64,000 nt of DNA from Bradyrhizobium ottawaense. Its GTDB lineage: Bacteria > Pseudomonadota > Alphaproteobacteria > Rhizobiales > Xanthobacteraceae. The stretch lies in the NCBI RefSeq assembly GCF_900099825.1, contig NZ_LT629693.1:868001-932000 (forward strand). Reading direction: 5' to 3'. Positions 8,068-17,875 of the stretch are shown here, piece by piece. The number at the start of each line of letters is the position of its first letter. The stretch's first letter is position 1. Made by a program: the position numbers and the translations under genes. The notes below the pieces were generated by a model. It searched no databases. It was not told the DNA's origin and worked only from the letters and a program-made list of their open reading frames with translations.

Positions 8068-10065
8068 CTATGTGCCGGCCTGCGGTTCGACCAGAACCAG
8101 GCGCTTGCCCGCCATCACCGTTTCACCGGGCTTGCACGCGACGTCGGCGACCACGCCGGCGATTTCTGCCTTGAGCGAACTGAACAACTTCATCGATTCC
8201 AGAACAACCATGACCTGGCCGGCATCGACCGTTTCGCCTGCCGATACCCTCACCTCTGCCACGACGCCTGGCATCGTCGCGAGAACGGCACCGGACCCGC
8301 CTGATCCTGACGCGGCCCCCGCCAACAGCGCGACTTCCGCCTCAAGGCCGATGTCGCAGGTCTCGCCGGCCAGCGTCAGGCGGACCCGTCCATTGGTTCT
8401 TTCGAAGACACCGCGCAGGATCCGTTCGTCAGCTTCGACTTCGACACTATTGCCGTTTGATCGGACCTTGAGCGCGATCTCGCCTTCCTCGTCGAGAACA
8501 CGCCGCTCGCCGTCCGGCCGCGCCTTGACGGCCAACACGAACGTTTTTCCTTCCTCGATCGCGAGTAGTCTGGTCTCGGACAGTCCGCCCGCAGGTCCGA
8601 GGACGCGGAAACCGGAAAGCCTGGTCCAGGCGGACGGCGTTTGAACGTTGACCGGCAAGGCATCGAGCATCAGCAGCGCCGCCGCCGCGCGCGCAAGGCG
8701 TGCCTGCGGCCGAACCGGCTTCCAGCCATCCGGAAACGCGTCCGCAATAAAGCTCGTCGTGGCCCGTCCGCTCGAAAAGATCGGGTGCTCAACGGCATCG
8801 ATGAGAAAGGGTATCGTGGTCGCCGGACCCAACACCGAATAGTCCCGCAAGCCTGCTGCCAGCCTGGTACGGGCGATTTCTCGGGTTTCTCCCGACGCAA
8901 TGGCCTTTGCCAACAGCGAATCGTAAAATAGCGTGACCTCGGACCCGGCCTGTACGCCGCTATCGATCCGCAGATTTGGCGGCGCGCTATAACCGACAAT
9001 CCGGCCTGCGTCCGGCCGGAAATCCTGATCGGCCCGTTCCGCCGTGATCCGCGCTTCGATCGCATGGCCGCTTTCATGGATATCGCTTTGCAACGCAGGG
9101 ACGCGCTCTCCCGATGCGATCCGGATCTGCCATTCCACCAGATCGAAACCGGTGATCACCTCGGTGACGGGATGTTCGACCTGAAGCCGGGTATTCATCT
9201 CCAGGAACCAGGGATCACTGCTTCCGTCCTCGAGGATGAACTCAACGGTGCCGAGATTGTCGTAGTTGATGGCACGCGCCAGCGCGACTCCGCGTTCGAG
9301 CAACTTTGCCCTGATCGCCGGATCGAGGTTCGGCGCCGGCGCTTCCTCCAGCACTTTCTGATTGTTGCGTTGAACCGAGCAGTCGCGTTCAAAGAGATGG
9401 ACGACATTGCCGTGTTTATCGCCGGCAACCTGCACCTCCAGGTGTCTCGGCCGCATCACCAGTTTTTCAATCAGGAGCGACGGATCGCCAAAGGCAGCCT
9501 CGGCCTCCTGTCGCGCCAGATCGATGGCAGCCGCCAGGTCGGCACGCCCGAACACCCGCCGCATGCCCTTTCCGCCGCCGCCAGCCGAAGCCTTGACCAT
9601 CAGGGGAAAGCCGATGCGTTCGGCCCCGTCGGCAAGACGCTGCGTCGACTGATCCTCACCGAGATAGCCCGGCACGCTCGGCACACCGGCTCGATCGGCG
9701 ATCACTTTCGAGCCAATCTTCGGCCCCATGGCGGCAATACGGTCCGCCGAGGGCCCGACGAACACGCGTCCTTGTTCTACACAAAGACGAGCGAGATCCG
9801 GTTTCTCCGAGAGAAAACCGTATCCGGGATGGATGCCATCGGCACCGACGCAGGCAGCCGCCTGCATGATTGCATCGGGCCGAAGGTAGCTGTCACGGGC
9901 GGCAGAAGGCCCGATCCTTATCGCCTCGTCGGCGACGGCGACATGAAGCGCATCGCGGTCAGCGTCCGAGTACACCGCAATGGTATGGATGCCGAGGCGT
10001 CGGCAAGTCCGCATGATGCGAACGGCGATCTCGCCCCGGTTGGCGATCAGAAGGGAGCCGATCAT
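8068..10065 (-). CDS. Biotin-dependent acyl-CoA carboxylase alpha subunit (biotin carboxylase + carrier)
   Basis: A 665-residue protein in the size range of methylcrotonyl-, propionyl- or geranyl-CoA carboxylase alpha subunits. The N-terminus LLIANRGEIAVRIMRT is the classic biotin carboxylase start. The ATP-grasp glycine loop KASAGGGGKGMRRV is near residue 160. The C-terminus carries a biotinyl domain with ESMKLF. It carboxylates biotin using ATP and bicarbonate, and the gene immediately upstream supplies the carboxyltransferase. The start at 10065 is taken because the conserved N-terminus begins there; longer in-frame starts would run into the upstream gene. Substrate specificity cannot be settled by eye. 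Confidence 0.9.
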   Translation of the reverse strand: MIGSLLIANRGEIAVRIMRTCRRLGIHTIAVYSDADRDALHVAVADEAIRIGPSAARDSYLRPDAIMQAAACVGADGIHPGYGFLSEKPDLARLCVEQGRVFVGPSADRIAAMGPKIGSKVIADRAGVPSVPGYLGEDQSTQRLADGAERIGFPLMVKASAGGGGKGMRRVFGRADLAAAIDLARQEAEAAFGDPSLLIEKLVMRPRHLEVQVAGDKHGNVVHLFERDCSVQRNNQKVLEEAPAPNLDPAIRAKLLERGVALARAINYDNLGTVEFILEDGSSDPWFLEMNTRLQVEHPVTEVITGFDLVEWQIRIASGERVPALQSDIHESGHAIEARITAERADQDFRPDAGRIVGYSAPPNLRIDSGVQAGSEVTLFYDSLLAKAIASGETREIARTRLAAGLRDYSVLGPATTIPFLIDAVEHPIFSSGRATTSFIADAFPDGWKPVRPQARLARAAAALLMLDALPVNVQTPSAWTRLSGFRVLGPAGGLSETRLLAIEEGKTFVLAVKARPDGERRVLDEEGEIALKVRSNGNSVEVEADERILRGVFERTNGRVRLTLAGETCDIGLEAEVALLAGAASGSGGSGAVLATMPGVVAEVRVSAGETVDAGQVMVVLESMKLFSSLKAEIAGVVADVACKPGETVMAGKRLVLVEPQAGT

Positions 10066-10069
10066 CGCA

Positions 10070-11668
10070 TCACATCCGGTACACGGGTCGGTGTTCGGGC
10101 AAATCGATTTCGCGAGCGGCCAGCGCCAGGCACAGCCCAAGCACGTCGCGGGTCTGCCAGGGCTCGATGATACCGTCGTCCCATAGCCTCGCGGTGGCGT
10201 AATAAGGCGTACTCTGCGCCTCGAACTGCGCCCGCGTCTGCTTGTCGATCCGTTCGATCTCGGATTCCTGCACGGCTCCGCGGGTCACGCTGGAGCGCCG
10301 CAAATCCGTGACCACGGTGGCGGCAACATCGGCGCTCATGGTGGCGATGCGGGCGTTGGGCCACGCAAACAGAAAGCGGGGCTGGAAGCCACGCCCGCAC
10401 ATGCCGTAATTGCCGGCGCCATAGGAGCCGCCGATGATCACGGTGAACCGAGGCACCCGCGCGTTCGACACCGCATAGACCAGTTTTGCCGAATGCTTGG
10501 CGATGCCGCCGCGCTCGGCATCCGTACCGACCATGAAGCCGGTGATGTTCTGCAGGAACAGCAGCGGCGTGCGACGCTGATCGCAGAGCTCGATGAAATG
10601 CGCGCCCTTCACCGCGGCTTCGGAAAACAGCACGCCGTTATTGGCCAGGATCCCGACCGGTTCGCCATGGATCCAGGCAAACCCGCATACCAGCGTCGAA
10701 CCGTAAGCCGGCTTGAACTCCTGGAACTCGCTGCCGTCGACCATGCGGGCGATCACCTCGCGCACGTCGAACGGTTGCTTCAGATCGACGCCGACGATGC
10801 CGTCGAGCTCCGCCGGGTCGTGGATCGGATCGCGCGTTTCCCGTTTGGTCGTACGTTGGGTCTCGCGCCAGTTCAGCGCCGCTACGATATCGCGCACCTT
10901 GCCGATTGCCTCCAGTTCGGTGCCGGCGAGATAGTCCGAGACACCTGAAACGGTCGAGTGCATCTCGGCGCCGCCCAGCGTCTCGCCGTCGACGATTTCG
11001 TTGATGGCGGCCTTGACGATCGGAGGTCCCCCGAGGTGAATCCGCCCGGTCCCGCGCACCATGACGACCTCATCAGATAGCGCGGGGATATAGGCGCCGC
11101 CTGCCGTACAACCGCCGAACACCGCCGATATCTGCGGCAATCCCGACGCCGACATGCGGCACTGCTGAAAGAAAGTGCCGCCGAAATGATCGCGGTCCGG
11201 GAACACGCGGTCCTGTTCCGGCAAATAAGCACCGCCGCAATCCACGAGATAGATGCAGGGCAACCGGTTCTCGAAGGCAATCTCCTGCATGCGCAAGTGC
11301 TTCTTCACCGTCTCCTGGAAGAAGGAGCCGCCCTTCACGGTCGCATCGTTGGCGATGATCGCACAGGGTATGCCGGCAACCATGCCGATCCCCGTCACCA
11401 CGCCGGCGCAAGGCACCTCGTTGCCATACAGCTCCCACGCCGCCAGCGGAGACAATTCGAGAAACGGCGACAGCGGATCGATCAGGTAATCGATGCGTTC
11501 GCGTACCGGGATCTTGCCCCTTTCGCGGTGACGCTGCTGAAGCTTCTCGCCACCACCCGCGAGCACATGACGATGCCGCTCGCGCAAGACATCGACCAGC
11601 TTGCCGTAGGCTATGCGGCTGCTGTCGAAATCCGGTCCGCTCCGCACCCTGCTCTCCAGCACAGCCAT
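10070..11668 (-). CDS. Acyl-CoA carboxylase beta subunit (carboxyltransferase), MCC-type
   Basis: A 532-residue carboxyltransferase that moves the carboxyl group from biotin to an acyl-CoA. The N-terminal half shows the family sequence GERERI-like start (RERHRHVLAGGG, KIPVRERIDYLIDP) and VKGGSFFQETVKKHLRMQ. The C-terminal half contains GSYGAGNYGMCGRGF and WPNARIATMSAD, both typical of methylcrotonyl- or geranyl-CoA carboxylase beta chains. It begins at 11668 with GGAG upstream and ends five bases before the alpha-subunit start, so the two are co-translated. No isovaleryl-CoA dehydrogenase or HMG-CoA lyase is adjacent, so a leucine pathway assignment is unproven. Confidence 0.9.
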   Translation of the reverse strand: MAVLESRVRSGPDFDSSRIAYGKLVDVLRERHRHVLAGGGEKLQQRHRERGKIPVRERIDYLIDPLSPFLELSPLAAWELYGNEVPCAGVVTGIGMVAGIPCAIIANDATVKGGSFFQETVKKHLRMQEIAFENRLPCIYLVDCGGAYLPEQDRVFPDRDHFGGTFFQQCRMSASGLPQISAVFGGCTAGGAYIPALSDEVVMVRGTGRIHLGGPPIVKAAINEIVDGETLGGAEMHSTVSGVSDYLAGTELEAIGKVRDIVAALNWRETQRTTKRETRDPIHDPAELDGIVGVDLKQPFDVREVIARMVDGSEFQEFKPAYGSTLVCGFAWIHGEPVGILANNGVLFSEAAVKGAHFIELCDQRRTPLLFLQNITGFMVGTDAERGGIAKHSAKLVYAVSNARVPRFTVIIGGSYGAGNYGMCGRGFQPRFLFAWPNARIATMSADVAATVVTDLRRSSVTRGAVQESEIERIDKQTRAQFEAQSTPYYATARLWDDGIIEPWQTRDVLGLCLALAAREIDLPEHRPVYRM

Positions 11669-11807
11669 ATCGATTGATCTCCTGCCTCGACTGGACCGAG
11701 GACGCCCAGCATTTCGATGGCGCTCCGCAACTGCCAACCGCACTTGCGGCGACCTCGTCTATCTCGTAACCTAACAAGCGCTAGGGAGTGCGACAAGGAA
11801 ATTCGGA

Positions 11808-13421
11808 ATGACTTTGTCCGGTACGAATTACGAGGAGATTTGCGCTGATTTCAGCTGGCAGATTCCGCGCCGCTTCAACGTTGCCGAGGCGACCTGCGAC
11901 CGTCATGTCGGTTCGAACAAAACAGCGCTTATCGTCGAAGGTAGCGCCGGCTCCGTTGAATTGACGTTCGAACATCTACAGGAGCAATCGAGCCGTCTTG
12001 CCAATGCCCTGTCAGCCCATGGCATCGCACGAGGCGACCGGATCGGCATCCTGCTGCCGCAATGCGCGGAAACCATCATCGCGCATCTCGCAGCCTACCG
12101 GCTCGGCGCGATCGCGCTGCCGCTGTTCACGCTGTTCGGCCCGGAAGCGATCGAGTACCGGCTGAATGACAGCGGCGCCAGGGTGGTGATTTCGAACGCC
12201 GCGGGGATCGAAAAACTGCTGGCGATTTCCGATCGACTTGGCTCAGCGCCGATCCTGATTTCCACCGAAGCTCGCGCTGCCGGTAACGTGCTGGACTGGG
12301 CCGCGTTGATAGCCCGATCGTCCACCGATCACCAACGTGTCGACACCGAAGCCGAAGATCCCGCAATCATCGTCTACACCTCCGGGACGACGGGCAATCC
12401 CAAGGGCGTGCTCTATGCCCACAAGGTTCTGCTCGGGCATATGCCGGGCGTGGAATTTCCGCATGAGTTTTTTCCGCAGCCGGGCGACCGGATGTGGACG
12501 CCAGCCGATTGGGCCTGGGCCGGCGGCCTGATGGATGTGTTGCTGCCTTCGCTGTTTCACGGCATCCCCGTCGTCGCCAAGCGCCTGCAGAAATTTGATC
12601 CTGAGGAAGCCTTCTCGCTTCTCGCCCGCCACGGAATCCGCAATGCCTTCATGCCGCCGACAGCCTTGAAGATGATGCGCCAGGTCTCCCGGCCGCAGCA
12701 GCGCTTCGGCTATTCGATGCGTAGCGTGGCGAGCGGCGGAGAGCGGCTCGGCGACGAGATGCTGGATTGGGGCCGGGAGACTTTTGGCCTGAGCATGAAC
12801 GAGTTTTACGGCCAGACCGAAGCCAACCTGACAATCGGTAACTGCGCCTCCGTGATGGACCTGAAACGAGGCTCGATGGGACGAGCGATGCCCGGCCATG
12901 TCGTCGAAATCGTCGACGACGAGGGTATCCCCTTGCCGCCCGGCTCGACCGGCACCATCGCGGTGAAAGCACCGGATCCGGTTTTCTTCCTGCGCTACTG
13001 GAACAAGCCGGAAGCCACCGAACAGAAATTCAGGAACGGCTGGCTCCTCACCGGCGATACCGGCAATCGCGACGAGCAAGGCTATTTCTGGTTCCACGGC
13101 CGAAATGACGACGTCATCATCTCCGGCGGCTACCGCATCGGCCCGACCGAAATCGAGCAGTGCCTGATGGCCCACCCGGTGGTCGCCATGGTCGCAGTGG
13201 TCGGCGTACCCGATCCGCTGCGCGGCGAGGTGGTCAAGGCTTTCATCGTGCCGCGCGAAGGCGCTACGATCAACGACACGGTTCGTGCGGATGTGCAGGC
13301 CTTCGTCAAGACGCGTCTGTCCGCGCATGAATATCCGCGCCAGATCGAATTCCGCGACAGCCTTCCCATGACCATCACCGGGAAAATTCGTAGAAAAGAC
13401 CTCCGCGAGGAAACAACCTAG
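11808..13421 (+). CDS. AMP-dependent acyl-CoA synthetase
   Basis: A 537-residue ligase that activates a short or medium carboxylic acid to its CoA ester. Motifs are complete: YTSGTTGNPKG at about 190, YGQTEAN near 340, the hinge motif in GRNDDVIISGGYRIGP, and the catalytic lysine in TGKIRRKDLR at the C-terminus. It looks most like medium-chain/acetyl-CoA synthetase-type enzymes. It is divergent from the carboxylase operon, 139 bases away, and is followed directly by a MaoC gene whose ATG abuts its stop. The shared region may let the TetR regulator at 13910 control both directions. Confidence 0.92.
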   Translation: MTLSGTNYEEICADFSWQIPRRFNVAEATCDRHVGSNKTALIVEGSAGSVELTFEHLQEQSSRLANALSAHGIARGDRIGILLPQCAETIIAHLAAYRLGAIALPLFTLFGPEAIEYRLNDSGARVVISNAAGIEKLLAISDRLGSAPILISTEARAAGNVLDWAALIARSSTDHQRVDTEAEDPAIIVYTSGTTGNPKGVLYAHKVLLGHMPGVEFPHEFFPQPGDRMWTPADWAWAGGLMDVLLPSLFHGIPVVAKRLQKFDPEEAFSLLARHGIRNAFMPPTALKMMRQVSRPQQRFGYSMRSVASGGERLGDEMLDWGRETFGLSMNEFYGQTEANLTIGNCASVMDLKRGSMGRAMPGHVVEIVDDEGIPLPPGSTGTIAVKAPDPVFFLRYWNKPEATEQKFRNGWLLTGDTGNRDEQGYFWFHGRNDDVIISGGYRIGPTEIEQCLMAHPVVAMVAVVGVPDPLRGEVVKAFIVPREGATINDTVRADVQAFVKTRLSAHEYPRQIEFRDSLPMTITGKIRRKDLREETT

Positions 13422-13913
13422 ATGGGCCGCGTGTTCGATGAATTCGAGATCGGCCAGCGTTTCGTTACGCCGGGCCGCACCATCACGGAAGCCGACATCG
13501 GCGCGTTCGCCGGGCTGACCGGCGACTACAATCCGGTTCATACCGACGAGACCTTCGCCGCAACGACCGATTTCGGCAGCCGGATCGCACATGGACCGAT
13601 GGGAATCGGCATCGCGTTCGGACTGGCATCTCGACTGGATCTGATTGACGGCACCGTCGTGGCGTTGCTCGGCGTGAACTGGGATTTCAAGGCTCCAATG
13701 CGGCCGGGTGACACGGTACGCGCCTTGATCAGCGTTACCGGCAAACGTCCGGTCAAAAATCCATCACTCGGCTTGATCGAATTGGCGATCGAACTCGTGA
13801 GCCAGCGTGAGGAAATCTTGCAGAGCGGCTCGGCTCGCCTTCTCCTGCGCAAGACACGACCGCCCTCAGCAATATGGGGTCAGGTCGAATCCGGCAAGAT
13901 GGGTGATCCGTGA
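13422..13913 (+). CDS. MaoC-like (R)-hydratase family protein
   Basis: A 163-residue single hot-dog-fold protein. The hydratase-2 motif DYNPVHTDE is near residue 30, with the Asp and His expected for (R)-specific enoyl-CoA hydratases. The segment RIAHGPMGIGIAFGL follows as in the family. It begins immediately after the ligase stop and its own stop overlaps the GTG start of the TetR gene by four bases. It probably hydrates the enoyl-CoA in the same pathway as the ligase. Confidence 0.88.
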   Translation: MGRVFDEFEIGQRFVTPGRTITEADIGAFAGLTGDYNPVHTDETFAATTDFGSRIAHGPMGIGIAFGLASRLDLIDGTVVALLGVNWDFKAPMRPGDTVRALISVTGKRPVKNPSLGLIELAIELVSQREEILQSGSARLLLRKTRPPSAIWGQVESGKMGDP

Positions 13914-14542
13914 AGCGCAGAACCGCCAGCGCACCGACTTCCACCTCTCCGGCAGCGACTATCGTGCCGCCGAATTCGGGCGCCCGGCGGCAGATCCTCG
14001 ATGCCGCGGCATATCTCCTCAGACATCGCGGCTACGAAGCGGCGACCACCCGCGCGATCGCCGCTGCCGTCGGCATCAAGGGCGGCAGTATCTACCACCA
14101 CTTCCCGTCAAAGGACGCGATTGTCGGCGAAGTCGTCAACGAGGGCGTACGTGTGGTCTACGATGCGGTCGAGAAAGCGCTCAACGCGCTGCCGACCAGG
14201 GCAACGCCGCGCCGGCGGCTCGAAGCGGCCATCAAGGCTCATCTGCTCTCGTCGCTAGAGCACAACAATTATACGTCCGCCAGCATCCGTGCCTTCGCGT
14301 TTCTGCCCGATTCCGTCCGGCAAGGCTGTCGGATCGAGCGGCGGCGGTATGAAGCGCTCTGGGCGAAATTGGTGAATGAACTCTATCAGGCCGGCCTGAT
14401 CGATCCGGACATCTCGCAGGATTCGGTCCGATTGCTGTTGCTCGGTGCCCTGAACTGGGCGGGAGAATGGTATCGGCCAGATCGGATGGGGATCGACGAC
14501 ATCTCGCGCGATTTCGCGGCCAGCATCCTCCGCGCGAAGTGA
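13910..14542 (+). CDS. TetR family transcriptional regulator
   Basis: A 210-residue regulator with an N-terminal helix-turn-helix (ATTRAIAAAVGIKGGSIYHHF, about residues 45-65) and a C-terminal ligand-binding region. The GTG start overlaps the MaoC stop (GTGA), so it is the third gene of the ligase operon. TetR proteins in such settings usually repress the operon until an acyl-CoA binds. A perfect 14-bp palindrome lies 43 bases after its stop, but the natural operator is more likely in the divergent region 11669-11807, where I see only an imperfect repeat (CCTAAC/GCTAGG at 11770-11785). Confidence 0.88.
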   Translation: MKRRTASAPTSTSPAATIVPPNSGARRQILDAAAYLLRHRGYEAATTRAIAAAVGIKGGSIYHHFPSKDAIVGEVVNEGVRVVYDAVEKALNALPTRATPRRRLEAAIKAHLLSSLEHNNYTSASIRAFAFLPDSVRQGCRIERRRYEALWAKLVNELYQAGLIDPDISQDSVRLLLLGALNWAGEWYRPDRMGIDDISRDFAASILRAK

Positions 14543-15594
14543 GCCATCTAATCTGGCGGGCGGCCATCGCCAGCCTACCAGCGATCTGAGATCTCAGACC
14601 GCTGAGCCGCCGAGTAATAAATGCGACGTCACTAGCTCATGCCCACACCCCATCTTTGCTAAAAGATTATTGGATTGCGCTGACCAATTGAGCACACCGC
14701 CAAAAGCGGTCGGTTCCATAACGGCCCATTGTGCGACAAAGCCCTCGGCACATGATCGGCGCAAATTCGCAGCTTGCCGAACGAGATCGTTCCCCTCCCG
14801 AAACATCTGCCCCGCCGCTGACCGCAGCGTGTTCAGTTCAGCCTGCTCACGTTGGTCGCCTCTAGATTTTCTTTGATCTCCCGGTGCACACATCGTGCAC
14901 ATGCCGCCTTCTAACTATTTGCAATACTTGAACTCTCATTCCAGTCCATCATTGGCGCGACGGAGTGCCGTACTCGCGGAGCGTATGCAGCACACGCTGG
15001 CGGAAAGTTGCACCCCGCGCGGCGCGCGATCGTACGGAACGAACATGTTGTCGAAGGTCCCGACACCGACGACTGACCGTGCTTGGCAGAGAACCTGGCG
15101 GTTAGCCTCGGTGCTCGCGCGGGGCGCGTTCGGATCGCAGAGAGCTTCAGCCGTCAGGCGACGGCGTCGCGGGTGATCCGATACACGCCCCAGCCGACAC
15201 GCCAGATACGAGGCAGCAGCAGCAGCAGCAGCGCGCGCCCCGTTCAAAGAATATCCGGTGCCGCCCGGCGCCCATGTTGCTAAACAATCAAGCGACTGAT
15301 AGATTAGCGATGATCTTTTGAAGCTGGCATGGCCGTTTGGCCTTGGTTCTTGCCCGAAAGTCGATCACGATGCCGACTGCGTGCCCGAGGGCGCTCAAAG
15401 GATCCGGGGCCGTGCACACGGCGCGACCGGCCACGATCCCGAACGGCCCTCGTCCAACATTTCAGATTTTTAGTATGCGGAGCGTCAGCCGCCGTGGTTG
15501 CTGCGGCGCAACCGCCGTCAAGGAGTAAGACAGAAAATACGTTCCAACCCGGAGCAAAAGACTCCGGGGGAATGCAAATGAGGGGAGTAAACAA
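14543..15594. other. Gene-poor stretch with a palindrome and a GCA microsatellite
   Basis: About 1 kb without a convincing gene. It holds a perfect palindrome TCTGAGATCTCAGA at 14585-14598 and a (GCA)6GC run at 15213-15232 followed by alternating GC. Short open frames on both strands have no recognisable motif. The right end should contain the promoter of the MFS gene, whose ribosome site AGGGGAG is just upstream of 15595. It could be the remains of a deleted or decayed region. Confidence 0.5.
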
Positions 15595-16965
15595 ATGGCT
15601 ATGCACGCAACCGGCGTCGGCACTATTCCTTCCGCTGAAAGGGAGCCAATCGCCGTCACAAAGCTGTTCTCCAAGATCGGTTGGCGGATACTACCCTTCC
15701 TGATTCTTTGTTACATGATTGCGTTTCTGGATCGCATCAATATCGGATATGCCCAGCTTCAAATGAAGCAGACGCTGACTTTCAGCGATGCGACATACGG
15801 CTTCGGCGCGGGCATATTCTTCGTCGGCTACTTCCTGTTCGAAGTACCCAGCAACCTGCTGCTTGAGCGCATCGGTGTTCGCAAGACCCTGCTACGCATC
15901 ATGTTCACGTGGGGCATTGTCGCTTGTGCCATGGCGTTCGTGCAGACGCCGGTGCAATTCTATATCGCCCGGTTCCTGCTTGGCGTGCTCGAAGCGGGCT
16001 TCTTCCCGGGCATCATACTCTATTTGACATACTGGTACCCTTCGGCGCGCCGCGGCCAGATTATCGCGATGTTCATGACCGCGACCGCCATCGCGTCCGT
16101 GATCGCGGGTCCGCTTTCCGGTGCAACGATGAAATATTTCAACGACATCGAGGGCTGGCACGGCTGGCAATGGCTCTTCATTTCCCAAGGCGTGCCGGCG
16201 TCGATCCTGGGTCTCGTCGCCTATTTCTATCTTCAGGATAAGCCCGAGGATGCCAAGTGGCTGAGCGCCGAGGAGAAAACAGCGCTGCGCTTCCAGCTCG
16301 ACCACGATCACAAGGATGTCGAGTCCGCTCACCACGCCGGGTTCTTCCAGATGCTGAAAGATCCGAAAGTCTACGGCCTCGCTTTCACCTATTTTCTGCT
16401 GCTGGGCGCGACCTACACCATGGTGTTCTGGATTCCCTCGCTGATCAAAAGCTGGGGCGTGGCCGATCTGTTGCATGTAGGTCTGCTTGCCACCTTGCCG
16501 CAGATCGCAGGCATCATCGGCACGATTCTGATGGGGCGTCACTCGGACAAGACCAGAGAGCGGCGATGGCACTACGTCACCTGCGTGACCGTCGCGGCAA
16601 TCGGCCTGTTGGCCATCACATTTTCCCAAGGCAACTTGCTGGCCTCGATCATAGGCCTGACGCTCGCCGGCCTCGGGTTCATTTCGGCGACGCCTTTGTT
16701 CTTCACCACCATCACCGAGTACCTGTCCAAGGCGAGCGCCGCCGGCGGCATCGCGCTCATCAGCAGCCTCGGCAATCTCGGCCCGGCCGTCGCACCTTCC
16801 CTCACTGGCTATATTTCCGCGACAACGGGCAACTCGCTCTACAGCACCTATCTTATTGTGGGAGCCTATCTGCTGTCCGGCTTGCTGTTGCTGATAATCG
16901 TAAAGGCTGCGGACCCAAACGAGGTCTTGAACGAACCAGCTGTCGCGACCGGATTGACGTCTTAG
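15595..16965 (+). CDS. MFS transporter, anion:cation symporter (ACS) type
   Basis: A 456-residue, twelve-segment inner-membrane transporter. The N-terminal LDRINIGYAQLQMK, the loop PSNLLLERIGVRKTL and the segment ARFLLGVLEAGFFPGIILYLTYW are typical of the ACS family, which takes up organic anions such as sugar acids, phthalate or tartrate with protons. The ATG at 15595 follows a purine-rich ribosome site. It converges with the minus-strand catabolic genes across a strong terminator at 17008-17035. It may import the substrate of those genes, which is inference from position only. Confidence 0.88.
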   Translation: MAMHATGVGTIPSAEREPIAVTKLFSKIGWRILPFLILCYMIAFLDRINIGYAQLQMKQTLTFSDATYGFGAGIFFVGYFLFEVPSNLLLERIGVRKTLLRIMFTWGIVACAMAFVQTPVQFYIARFLLGVLEAGFFPGIILYLTYWYPSARRGQIIAMFMTATAIASVIAGPLSGATMKYFNDIEGWHGWQWLFISQGVPASILGLVAYFYLQDKPEDAKWLSAEEKTALRFQLDHDHKDVESAHHAGFFQMLKDPKVYGLAFTYFLLLGATYTMVFWIPSLIKSWGVADLLHVGLLATLPQIAGIIGTILMGRHSDKTRERRWHYVTCVTVAAIGLLAITFSQGNLLASIIGLTLAGLGFISATPLFFTTITEYLSKASAAGGIALISSLGNLGPAVAPSLTGYISATTGNSLYSTYLIVGAYLLSGLLLLIIVKAADPNEVLNEPAVATGLTS

Positions 16966-17007
16966 GGCAGCCGTCCGGCGGTCCTGATGGTTGACAGCTC
17001 GGAAAAC

Positions 17008-17035
17008 GGCGCCGCATCATGCGGCGCCAGTTTTT
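17008..17035. terminator. Rho-independent terminator between convergent genes
   Basis: A 9-bp perfect GC-rich stem (GGCGCCGCA / TGCGGCGCC, loop TCA) is followed by AGTTTTT on the plus strand and preceded by AAAAC, so it can work for both the MFS gene (+) and the SDR gene (-). Confidence 0.85.
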
Positions 17036-17054
17036 CCTGCCAGCAGCATGGCCC

Positions 17055-17831
17055 TCAGGCCGTCGTGGCCAATCCACCGTCGACCGGGATGACCGCACCG
17101 CAGACGAAACCGCTGGCCCTCGAGGCGAGGTAGATGGCGATGCCCGCGAGATCGTCCGCATGTCCCATGCGCTTCATGGGCGCGTCATCGACGACCTCCT
17201 TCGTGCCATGCTCATCGATCGCATCAGTCATTTTCGACGGGAAGTAGCCGGGCGCGATCGCATTGACCGCAATGTGCTTTGGGGCAAGAAACTTTGCCAT
17301 GATGCGCGTCAGATGGTTCACGCCCGCTTTCGAAGCGGCATACGAATAGGCTTCGAGGTGCGATGTCCTGATGCCCTCGATCGAGCCGATGTTGATCACC
17401 CGCGAATACGAATTGGTCGATCCCGCCGCTTCCAGCAGGTCGAGCAGACTCTGGGTCAGGAAGAACACCGACTTGACGTTGAGGTCCATCACCTTGTCCC
17501 AGCCATTCTCGGGGAACTCGGCGAAGGTCGCGCCCCAGCTTGCGCCGGCATTGTTGACCAGAATGTCGAGCTTCTTCTCCCGTTTGTGAAGCTCGCTGGA
17601 CAGCCGCGCGATCTCTTCCATCCGGGACAGGTCCGCCGGGATCGCGATACATTCACCGATCTGCGACAGCTCTTTTGTAAGCGCGTCGCAGGCGTCGGCA
17701 CGCCTCGCGGTGATATAGACCTTGGCACCGTTTTCGACGTAGGCGCGGGCAATCATTTCGCCGAGGCCTCGACTTCCACCGGTGACCAGGGCGACTTTCC
17801 CTCGCACCGAGAACAGCTCTTCGATTTTCAT
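17055..17831 (-). CDS. SDR family NAD(P)-dependent oxidoreductase
   Basis: A 258-residue classical short-chain dehydrogenase. The cofactor motif TGGSRGLG is near residue 17, NNAG near 93, the catalytic Ser in GSIEG near 148, and the Tyr-X3-Lys in YSYAASKAG near 162. It probably interconverts a hydroxyl and a keto group of an acid or acyl-CoA. AGGAG precedes the ATG. It is downstream of the CoA-transferase by 44 bases and is the last gene of the minus-strand catabolic run. Substrate unknown. Confidence 0.92.
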   Translation of the reverse strand: MKIEELFSVRGKVALVTGGSRGLGEMIARAYVENGAKVYITARRADACDALTKELSQIGECIAIPADLSRMEEIARLSSELHKREKKLDILVNNAGASWGATFAEFPENGWDKVMDLNVKSVFFLTQSLLDLLEAAGSTNSYSRVINIGSIEGIRTSHLEAYSYAASKAGVNHLTRIMAKFLAPKHIAVNAIAPGYFPSKMTDAIDEHGTKEVVDDAPMKRMGHADDLAGIAIYLASRASGFVCGAVIPVDGGLATTA

Positions 17832-17875
17832 GCGGCGCTCCTGATGAACTGGAAATGCGTTTGGATGGTGGTAGC

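Noticed and set aside
15330..15352. Sigma-54-like promoter (TGGC...TTGC) upstream of the MFS gene
   Set aside because: The GG-to-GC spacing is one base too long for the consensus.
15300..15455. Minus-strand frame resembling a gene remnant before the MFS gene
   Set aside because: Only about 50 codons between stops, no start and no recognisable motif.
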